Positions 56,285 through 64,000 of a DNA stretch of 64,000 nt are shown piece by piece. Positions within the stretch are counted from its first letter, which is position 1; the number at the start of each line of letters is the position of its first letter. Source of the stretch: Ligula intestinalis (taxonomy: Eukaryota; Platyhelminthes; Cestoda; Diphyllobothriidea; Diphyllobothriidae); contig JAYGXS010000002.1 in the NCBI GenBank assembly GCA_036362985.1, positions 85,035,325 through 85,099,324 of the forward strand. The letters are read 5' to 3'. The notes beneath the pieces were generated by a model. It was not told where the DNA came from, did not search any database, and saw nothing but the letters and a program-made list of their open reading frames with translations. A program made the translations under genes and the position numbers.

Positions 56285-56945
56285 TGTAGTATACTATTTA
56301 CTGGTCTTAGTAAGGATGCTTACTAGAATTAGCACTCCTAGCAGCGGTATCCTAGCCCTCGTTGTCGGAACTTAGGAAAAACTTACACAGTTTCGATGAA
56401 CAGAGGTAGGAGGGTTGAAACCAGGGCAAGCATTGATGTGCTCCGATGCTCAAACATCTACTCTACTCGAAATAGTATAAATCCAGGTCCTCACTCCTAG
56501 TTGAAATTGAGGAAACATGAGCCCAGCGCTGACTTAAATCAGCGTCATTTCTAACCGCGTATTAGCATAATAAATAGTACCAATACTACTAGCACCAGCT
56601 ACACTGTTAGTAAGCAGTGGTATAAATTGTATTAGCAATATCAGATTGAGTCTCCTTGAGAATTTATGGAGTGAGGGTAGGCAGTGCAGTAGTAGCAGCG
56701 CAAAGGGCTACTGTCACTTAAGGCTAAATTAGGCGATGTTTCTGGCTTGCTTTGAAAAAATCAGCTCACGCCTGATTCCCGTCCGGTCATATAGACTCTG
56801 TCTTGTCACCGGTTCAAGCGGGTGAGGGTTTTGAGTGTGATAGATGGCTGCGCGTCTATTTTCATTCTATCTGACTACAGTCACCATCCCTGCTCTTTGA
56901 ACATATGGTGGACCTAATCTAAATCGATGGTCGAACAATCAGGTC
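56285..56945 (+). repeat. dispersed repeat family R1, longest copy
   Basis: Starts TAGTATACTATTTACTGGTC as at 5818 and runs to CATATGGTGGACC..GATGGTCGAAC. Includes small internal repeats of (A/T)CTA(G/C)-rich triplets around 56570-56660. No ORF. Confidence 0.75.
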
Positions 56946-57059
56946 AGCACTATCAGACGACGGTAGTCATGACGTAATCTAAGGAGATAAAGGGTAGACG
57001 GGACGTGTGAGTTCTGCTGGGGTCAATAAGTGTTGGAAGAAAACGTTAGTGGCGGGGTC

Positions 57060-57086
57060 TATTGTTGTTGTTGTTGTTGTTGTTGC
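57060..57086 (+). repeat. (TTG)n microsatellite
   Basis: About eight GTT units. Confidence 0.9.
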
Positions 57087-57138
57087 TGAGGAAACGACTC
57101 TTCTCGGTGTCGAAAACGCTCGAAAAGTCCTAACACAG

Positions 57139-57512
57139 GGGGTTAAGCTAATCGAAAAAAACCCTAGCAGCTGCGATCTTCAGGCTCGGTTTCTTGTGGG
57201 GAAGAAGAGGTGAGAGGCCAGACTGGTAGGAACAGTTTATTCTGTACAAGAGTAAGTGGAGATTAGGTTGGAGAAACTTGACTGTCCAGACGTGAAGAGA
57301 GGCTGGTCCGAAAAGTTGAGAGCATAGGCAGTCAACGCATTGAGTTCCTTTATGGGTCGGCCTTGAAAGTGATTGGCCAGACTGAGTTCGACAGACACCC
57401 CTGTGATGGGCTGTCCCAGAGGGCGACGTCAGTACCTGTTCACTCGTTAGCATCGCTGAGCCTCCCCGTGGAATGTGTGGCTACAATCCAACCATTGTGC
57501 AGTGATCATACT
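57139..57512 (+). mobile_element. diverged LTR, family B
   Basis: GGTTAAGCTAATCG.., then GCGATCTTCAGGCTCGGTTTCTT..GAAG, GTAGGAACAGTTTATTCTGTACA and an end near GCAGTGATCATAC parallel the 31953 LTR. Confidence 0.6.
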
Positions 57513-58205
57513 CCTTCATTTGTCTCAAACCCAATTAAACAAACAGCAGTTACGTGAAGCGACTCGATGGCTGGACAGTTTGTGTAGTACCTGGAGGGAT
57601 AATTATTGCTTATATAGCCAGCTAAATTGGATGCATGAATAGGAATTCCCCACCCAAGTAGTAAAGGTGGTCCTGTGCAAAATTCCACTAAGTATCTCCT
57701 GACATAAACTTGCACCGCAGCATTAACCTTAAGCCTCACGCAAAACTCAACCCTAACCTTCAACCCACTTCCAATTTCCCGGGAATTCGACATAGAGCCA
57801 CTCACATCGCTGGTGGTTCCTATCTCTGTGTCCGATTTAAGGGGCCACATAAGTAATTCTTCCCCCTGGAGGAGAAGATGGACATCTCTATTCATCCCTT
57901 CGACACACTGCTCTAGGGGGTCCGAGATCGTGTCCTAAAAGGGTGGGGGGAAGAGTCCTATTGTGTAGCGAGCACTATTTGCCATGTCGCAATGACCTAT
58001 GGATGCAGTCTTTCTATAAGCGGCAACCTCGAGATTAATCAGGTCTTTTTTTATTCTGAAAACCGTTCCACTATCCGCCATCTGCGTGCGTACTAACAAG
58101 CCCGCAACTTTTTAAACAGCTATCGGTCATTTCACTTGAGTTCCAGTCGTCCTCGAATGAAGGGAGGTCTAAAAGAGCAGCCACTAATATTCGGCCGCAA
58201 GACTG
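57513..58205. other. no recognised gene
   Basis: A 129-codon minus ORF (57506-57895) has varied composition but no recognisable domain. 58065-58085 repeats a GTTCCACTATCCGCCATCTG phrase seen at 50757. Confidence 0.35.
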
Positions 58206-58323
58206 TCGCGGGCTACTACCCTTCCTTCCTTCCTTCCTTCCTTCCTTCCTTCCTTCCTTCCTTCCTNNNNNNNNNNCTTCCTTCCTTCCTTCCTTCCTTC
58301 CTTCCTTCCTTCCTTCCTTCCTT
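58206..58323. repeat. (CTTC)n microsatellite with N gap
   Basis: CTTC units on both sides of ten N at 58267-58276. The true length is unknown. Confidence 0.97.
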
Positions 58324-59123
58324 ATCTACCACCTTATATAATGCGGTAGGACTATGAAGTGCCGTTCGCCGACATTTCGAATGTCGATTTCACGGTTAAT
58401 TGCATTTGGATTAGTTTTAAGTGATAGTAGACTTGCGCAGCATCTACCGCACTCTCTCTTCCCTCACCCACATGTGCCCGTTGTCGAGAGAGGAGGTCAA
58501 GAAGACCAGAGACGGGATCGGACGCAGGTCTATGATGTGACCGAGGCCGCACCTACGCGCTCCACCACGCCCCTCCCCCCCACGTTCGGAGGGAACCACA
58601 GCAGACGCGTCTTCGACCGAGTTCCCACCCGCCTTCAGGGCGGCCAAGGTCTGCTACACCAAACCTCCCTATGGTGGATCCATCTCTTCTCTTCTCCATC
58701 TATTTTTTTTAATGACAGAGCAGCCCCTCCTGACTATGCTGCTCCTCCTCCTCCTCGCCGCCGGGATTGAGGCCCACCCGGCGGGGTTCCGGATCCAAAA
58801 GGGCTACTTGCCTGCCTGCCCCCACGTTCGGCATTTGTCATCAGCGCGCAACCCGAATAACGCTTGCCGTACCCTGATCTAGCCTGCGCCTTGGTCTAGT
58901 GCATCTACCACGCGGCCCGCCACAACCATTCTGCCATTAAACTTTACCACAATTGTCGCTATAACGCCTTATTCTTATATTTTCCGGGGAGGGGGGTGGG
59001 GGGTAAATGTTGTTCCTCTCTCTGCAACTTTTTAATCCTGATCAATTTATGATCCCCCATTATTTTCTTATTATATCTTTCAGGTTGAATTCTTAATACG
59101 CTTATAGCAGAGCACGAGAAACG

Positions 59124-59574
59124 ATGTCGCATGTGGTCATGAATGAGCCGAACGGCACCCTTTCCAGCAGCCAAACTGGTCACCCCACACCGCATCTAAA
59201 TCAGTCCGTTCGTTCAACTATCACGCTGCCGTCCGTCGAGTCGCTACAGAAGACACTTCGTCCACCACCACCGCCCACGCCTTCTGTTTACATCCAAGCA
59301 GCGCCAGAACGTAGTGATGATGATGATGGGGACACCATGGACCTTGACCAGTCCCTGCAGGAATTTGTGGTGGAGAACTCAACCTATCGAGACGAGAGTA
59401 ATTCCGGTTACAGTCCCTCAGGTACGGCCGGCCAGAACTTTCACACCCCGGATGCATCTCTCTATAGTACTTACAAAGACAAACCTGATCCGAACAATGG
59501 TCTTCAGCTTGGTACGTCTCACCTGATCACAGCGACGCCCGTGAGACGGGAAGACTCGACCGAGTTCAAAAAGG
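59124..59574 (+). CDS. unrecognised gene, first coding exon
   Basis: ATG at 59124 follows a T-rich acceptor (..TATATCTTTCAG at 59083) and 40 bp of probable 5' UTR. It encodes 150 residues rich in Ser, Thr, Pro and Asp/Glu: SVESLQKTLRPPPPPTPSVY, an acidic run SDDDDGD, and GYSPSGTAGQNFHTPDASLYSTY. No folded domain or signal peptide. Donor G|GTAATT ends it in phase 1, which fits the exon at 63646. The composition resembles disordered transactivation regions of transcription factors, but I cannot name a family. It is the start of a longer protein. Confidence 0.65.
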
Positions 59575-59829
59575 GTAATTAAACCTGCTAATTTCTTGCT
59601 ACCTATACACTTATTTAAAACCTGACTGGGCGCTCAAAACATTGCCTACAGCAGAAGGTTTTTCTCACTTTCAACTTGGGGATTCGTCTGGTCAATTCCA
59701 ATTTCATTTTAAAGGCTACGTACTGCTTGCAAATTTTGGACAATAACCCTTCCATTTATTTTCTAGACTCAATTTGGCATACACACCGTGCTTCATTGCT
59801 CATTCCGCAGAGACTCTACTACACGCCCG

Positions 59830-60400
59830 TCAGAATAATGTTTTTATTTGGCTGAACTTTCGAACTCTTACTGGCGCCCACTGTTAGAGATTGAAGTGGT
59901 AACATTAAACCAGCAGCAGTTAAAGGGGGCAGGGGCCAATAAAAAAACAGTGATGCCAATCTGGAGCTGATTATGCAGGACTCTGTACACCGGCGCCAGA
60001 TCGATAAATCGATTGCTTTGTCTTGCATCCGGCGTGAGCGATTATCTGAAAACTCAAACTCGTAACCTATTTCGTAGGCGTGGGTAATCACTTGTGATAA
60101 TCCATCACCCCGTCTCTCAGCTAAATTATTTTCGTTTATGCGCGATCCAGGTATGCGTCCAGTCTGTCCCGATTAGTCACGATGACAGTTAAGGTACGCA
60201 ATGCAATACATTGCTTACTAGCATTTAATTTGTTCCTGATTTTCCTAACTCTACTGCGCATGGAAGCCTGTATGCACTTCCAGCACTTAGTCCTCCAGTA
60301 ATGCGTTCGTTCGTTTCTGAAACGTCCTTGATGGTAGCAGAAAGATCCACAGCGGGCATATCTAAATATATACAAAAATAACTACTATATGCATTTCAGT
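59830..60400 (-). mobile_element. PLE lineage-3 endonuclease fragment and 3' end
   Basis: Minus strand: Y-NCHRD..GQTGRIPGSRINENNLAERRGDGLSQVITHAYEIGYEF, a third GIY-YIG type differing from the other two in the window. Then a CTCTAACAGTGGG..GAAAGTTCAGCCAAATAAAAAC 3' end (59840-59895). Confidence 0.7.
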
Positions 60401-60409
60401 AGGTGTAAT

Positions 60410-60660
60410 TACGTACATTCATTTTAGTAGGCATGGTGGTATCAGCGGACGGGTCTTGGCAAGCCTGCTACTATGTCCTCGTCTCTCATTTCATTGCAAA
60501 GAAATACTATTTGCAGATCCCATTCCTACAAATTCCTTAGCTCAGACAGTTAGAAGTGATAAACGGATTGGTTCCACTTACCTATATTTCCACATTCTGG
60601 TCTTGGTAAGCCTGCAACTACATCCTGTCCTCTAATTTCTTTAAAAAATGAGTAGTAGTT
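60410..60660. repeat. short direct repeat
   Basis: GTCTTGGCAAGCCTGC..ACTA..TCCT at 60447 recurs at 60600 as GTCTTGGTAAGCCTGCAACTA. Spacing about 150 bp. Confidence 0.5.
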
Positions 60661-61254
60661 GCAACCCTCGGGCGGACCTTTAACACACCAACCGTATACT
60701 TATCAAGGAGTTGACCAGTCGTCTGAGGTAAAGATTAGCTTACAAATTGAATTTAAAAAAGACGCTAAAACGAACTATCGACACAGGCCAGCAATGCCTA
60801 AGGAACCCTCAGTCTGACAAATGTTGGCTTGACATTTAAGCGAGCTCAGGGCCGTGTCGTGTATGCGAGAGAAAGTTCAACATAAACCTTCTCTCTGACA
60901 ATTTACTCATGGCGGTTTATTCAATTATCTTACTCTTGCTGCTTTTCGTCTAGTTTTTCGATTAACGCAGTCTACTCCGAGGCTATGTAGCGGCCGCGGT
61001 AAACAAATTCGACGAAATTGACCGGCTTTTACCCAGCCTTCCTTGACTAACCATTCTATTTCCCCACCAATAAAACCCCTAATTACCACTGGCCCGTAAC
61101 ACACAGGACTGGAACTAGGGATATACAAACTACTTTAGAGGATAAGCGGGCGCTGTTCCAACAGCGAAATAGAAATAACGGTCATCATCACTTTCTCAAT
61201 TTTTTTATAGCAACAATCCAGTGTCTTGCAACAGAAGCTGTGTGAGAGTACTAT

Positions 61255-61930
61255 TGACATGAATCTAGACTCACTGTAGCAACCCGGAAGAAAAAGTAGC
61301 TGAGGCAGGATATCTCTGCGACAAGTTTATACAGAACGGCTATCCGAGGATGTTCATGAGCTGATGTCGGCACACAGCTTCTTTTGCAAGTCACTGTATG
61401 GTTGCCCCGGACTTCAATCACTTTCCAGGTTATCTTGCTTCCAGCTTGGACGGTTATCTTCGTGACTGCGAAGTGCCCTGTCTCGTAGTTTTGCGTAATC
61501 ATCTGTGATAATCCATTATTTTATCTCACAGCTAGCTTATGTTCGTGTATCCACGATTCAAGCATGCGTCCAGTCTGTCCTGCGTAGTTGCGCGGACATT
61601 TAAAGCAAGGAATGCAATACACTTCACCGTCTAGTGACTAGCATTTCATCGGCCATTAATTTTCATGACCATGTTGTGCATGGTAGCCGGTTTGCACTTT
61701 CAGCATATAGTCCCACAGCAATGCGCTCGTTCAGTTCTGACACGTCTTTATTATATGACAATGCATGTAATACCGTAGGGGCTGGTTCGGTTTGGGTCCC
61801 CGGGGGCGAACGCGTAGGTATTGACTCATGAATGTTTTCGGATAGCCGTTTCGCATAAACTGGTTGTGGAGCTATCCTGTCTCACGTGCTTTTTCTTCCG
61901 GGTTGCTGCAGGGAATCTATTAGTGTCAGT
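61255..61930. mobile_element. PLE lineage-3 fragments on both strands
   Basis: 61255-61375 (plus) reads PEEKVAEAGYLCDKFIQNGYPRMFM, the RT-endonuclease linker. 61376-61930 (minus) carries the same linker and then the endonuclease: YCIPCFKCPRNYAGQTGRMLESWIHEHKLAVR and ITQNYETGHF. An inverted, rearranged pair. Confidence 0.72.
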
Positions 61931-62134
61931 CGGGATTCGATTGACCAGCGTTCTCACATAGCGAATAACTATATCACAGGTCGGAAACCTTATGGATTCA
62001 GAGGGAGGGTCACGAAAGCATATATTTTGAAATATATTTCAGTCAGAGCCATATACTATATTTTAAGATTGAATTCAATTTAATATGAGTATAGAAAGCC
62101 TCTGGATTTCGCAATTGGAGGAACAAAAATCACA

Positions 62135-62470
62135 AAAACTGAAATTTTTAATTCCAATTTTATCTGAGGGAGCCAGATGCAACCATCAAAATGGCCACAT
62201 CCGGCTCGCAAGCTTTACGTTCCCGACCCTTGCACTAGATGGTTGGGTAGCAGTACCTCATGGGGCCGCTTGGGGAGCACGTGAAGCGCGCACCTCAGTC
62301 TCAAGGGGACCTGATTTTAAGAGAGAGGAGGGGCGGGGCATGTCAGGGCATAAATTAGATCGCAATAATCCTGCAATCCAATTTTATCTGAGGGAGCCAG
62401 ATGTAATCATCAAAAGAGCCACACCAGGCTAGCGAGCCATACGTTCTCGACCCCTGCACCAAATGGTTGC
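62135..62470 (+). repeat. pair of ~100-bp direct repeats
   Basis: 62150-62255 and 62375-62470 share CCAATTTTATCTGAGGGAGC, CATCAAAA and CGTTC.CGACCC.TGCAC. Unit spacing about 225 bp. Confidence 0.75.
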
Positions 62471-62689
62471 TGTAAAAACTGAGAAGCTACTTGCTGGTCG
62501 TCACTTTCCTGTAAGCAGTTGCTTCTGTTTCACCGTTGGAACTTCGCCTGCTTATCCTCTAGAGGCAGTCTAAACATCCTTCATCTTTACACTGTTTCCG
62601 ACCCCCAAAAGACAATTTGCCCATCTCGGCTTAATATTGCTACCTATCCATAGCAGCCTGACGGAAAAAACAGCTACTGACTTTGGATA

Positions 62690-63012
62690 AGGAAGAAGGC
62701 TTTTTGAGCACCGGATCACTTGTTTCATTATCCTGAGCTTTCGAGTCCTTACATGAGTCCATTTTCAGAGCTAAGAAGCAGCAAGCTAAATGAGGGTAAT
62801 TATAGTGGACACAGGCCAATCAGCTGTCAAAGGGTATGAGGTTGCCAAGGCGTAAGAATCAGTAATCAGAAAACGATGGGATGCGGTGCAATTATAGTGA
62901 TGTACGCTAATTAACTGTCAGTGAAGTCAGGAGTCGGTTGGTTGGTTGCCGTTTCGTATCTCTGAAGCTGAATTCCCGTAAGAGTTCGAGAGCTCGGGAC
63001 AATAAGTTTATC
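62690..63012. mobile_element. inverted pair of PLE 3' ends
   Basis: 62731-62773 (minus): CTGAAAA, GGACTC/GACTC-type stem, GAAA, AGCT palindrome, CAGGA. 62958-62999 (plus): CTGAAGC, GAATTC/GAGTTC stem, GAGA, AGCT, CGGGA. Outward facing with about 180 bp between. Confidence 0.65.
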
Positions 63013-63018
63013 ACAATG

Positions 63019-63488
63019 TGTTAAGGCTACTAAGGTTTAGCCCTAACGACTGCAATCTTCCAGGCCCCGTTCCTTAGGAGATGAGAGAAGTCTTGGAAAG
63101 CCAGAGGTGTATGAACAATATATTGTTTACAGAAAGAGTTGAAGAATATTTCATGGGAAGGTTGACTCGGTCTGGCGTGCCTTCGACCGTAAGAGCCATG
63201 TGAGAGAGCAGCGGCGGTGCGTCAGCCCCGCGCGGGGGCCGAATGCCAAGTGATTCTAGCGTCAGTTATCTGGGCGGCTGCCGAATCCTCGCTCAGTCTC
63301 GCGGCCTTGATGGTGAGTGGGTGGGCTGTACGAAAGTAGACGCGGGCGTGCGTGGTGAGTGCCTCATGCGTCAGTTTGCGTCTGGTCGGAGGCAGGCCGA
63401 ACAGTACATTCGCGCAAGGGCCTGCTCTGAGTGCCCTTGTCTGTGACTTCAAGAGTTAGGTGGGCGTCGGGCAGAAAGGACCACTACG
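63019..63488 (+). mobile_element. LTR family B, solo copy
   Basis: TGTTAAGGCTACTAAGG..GTCGGGCAGAAAGGACCACTACG. The first 230 bp align with 31953 and 33038. The last 60 bp (GAGTTAGGTGGGCGTCGG..ACCACT) also occur at 14295-14345. Confidence 0.65.
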
Positions 63489-63645
63489 AGCCAATTGATC
63501 TGGTGTTCGCCATGTTTTCTGCCTTATCCATACAAATACCTGGAAAGTGAACGGTTACATTCATGCAGCTACTGATTTAAACTGTTGATGCTGCTGCTGC
63601 TGTTGAATCCGCTATCCGACCCTGTGTCTGCATTTAATTCCACAG

Positions 63646-64000
63646 ACGACCTCTATGGCTATCTGCCAGTTTCCACAGAGCTTCCCGCCTTTTCCCAGCT
63701 GGCCCCCTACCCCGCCCCGGACGGCCTTCCAAATGCGCGTGCCTACGTTCCGGGCATTACAACCTCCAGCTGGTCCAGCGACTCCTTCCTAGTTAGTTCT
63801 CTTGTTCAAGCCCGGGCCTCCTGCCAACCGGCAGAGCCCCTGCCGCCCACTTTTCCACCCGCTGTCTACCGCGACTGCTACCCCTCCTCCTACCCCTGCA
63901 CCCCAGTGAATCCAACCCCCTGGCCAGAGCTCCAACAACCGCTGTCTCAACAAAACCAACGGTACACGGCGCTGGCAACGCAAGCCGCCCCTGCTGTGCC
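63646..64000 (+). CDS. unrecognised gene, second coding exon (runs off window)
   Basis: Begins after the acceptor ..TTTAATTCCACAG (63645). Joined in phase to the previous exon, it reads DDLYGYLPVSTELPAFSQLA and stays open for 118 codons to the window end. Pro, Ser, Tyr, Ala and Gln dominate (TTSSWSSDSFLVSSL, PPTFPPAVYRDCYPSSYPC, PELQQPLSQQNQRY), continuing the disordered character of exon 1. The frame is long, GC-rich and free of stops, and phase matches, which supports a real exon. The product remains unidentified. Confidence 0.65.

Larger units (their letters stand above)
59575..63645 (+). other. 4.07-kb intron of the unrecognised gene
   Basis: GTAATTAAACC..TTCCACAG. Contains PLE lineage-3 pieces, a 100-bp direct repeat, a PLE end pair and a family B LTR. 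Confidence 0.6.

Noticed and set aside
57506..57895. 129-codon minus ORF as a host gene
   Set aside because: No domain, no splice signals, and it lies in repeat-rich DNA next to an LTR.
58354..58770. 138-codon Pro/Arg-rich ORF before the 59124 gene
   Set aside because: Low-complexity C-rich sequence; no splice signal links it to the downstream exon.
60447..62470. CRISPR-like array
   Set aside because: Only pairs of long imperfect direct repeats with unequal spacing; a eukaryotic context.

Overview
This is a eukaryotic, repeat-saturated window with no bacterial or viral gene organisation. Three signs point to a parasitic flatworm: very short spliceosomal introns (37 and 40 bp), Penelope-like retroelements (PLEs) with GIY-YIG endonucleases, and LTR elements with a tRNA-Trp-type primer site and a gypsy integrase. 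A tapeworm of the diphyllobothriid kind is my best guess, by inference only. A 10-base N run at 58267-58276 marks an assembly gap inside a CTTC microsatellite.

Two host genes can be supported. (1) A complete ADP-ribosylation-factor-like 5 (ARL5) gene on the + strand. Exons are 3976-4230, 4268-4351, 4392-4543 and 11027-11072, giving 178 codons; the last intron is 6.5 kb and packed with repeats. (2) The 5' part of an unrecognised gene on the + strand, probably encoding a disordered, Pro/Ser/Thr/Tyr-rich protein. Its exons are 59124-59574 and 63646 to beyond the window, with matching phase across a 4.07-kb intron. Everything else that looks coding is mobile-element debris or weak.

Mobile elements by region. 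1-3220: a LINE 3' end, otherwise nothing recognised. 3225-11026: PLE ends, LINE 3' ends, a SINE and a LINE RT fragment, mostly inside ARL5 intron 3. 11073-20600: SINEs, PLE fragments, a solo LTR with a 4-bp target duplication, and two fold-back elements. 22680-31900: several PLE copies of two lineages. 31950-35670: an LTR retrotransposon nested inside an older LTR. 36700-43960: a PLE 3' end, a 289-bp inverted-repeat element, LTR-like direct repeats around an ORF, and two near-identical PLE copies arranged head to head. 44200-46640: a LINE RT interrupted by a small non-autonomous LTR element with a 4-bp target duplication. 46880-63500: a four-copy dispersed repeat, LTRs, a mariner-like MITE, and PLE ends of a third endonuclease lineage.

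The most interesting signal crosses all of these regions. About 22 copies of a small structured motif (CTGANGA, variable hairpin, GAAA, short palindrome, C) lie at PLE 3' ends on both strands. The conserved positions are those of a hammerhead ribozyme core, and the stems change sequence between copies while keeping their pairing. The PLE pieces that carry it are repeatedly arranged as head-to-head inverted pairs.
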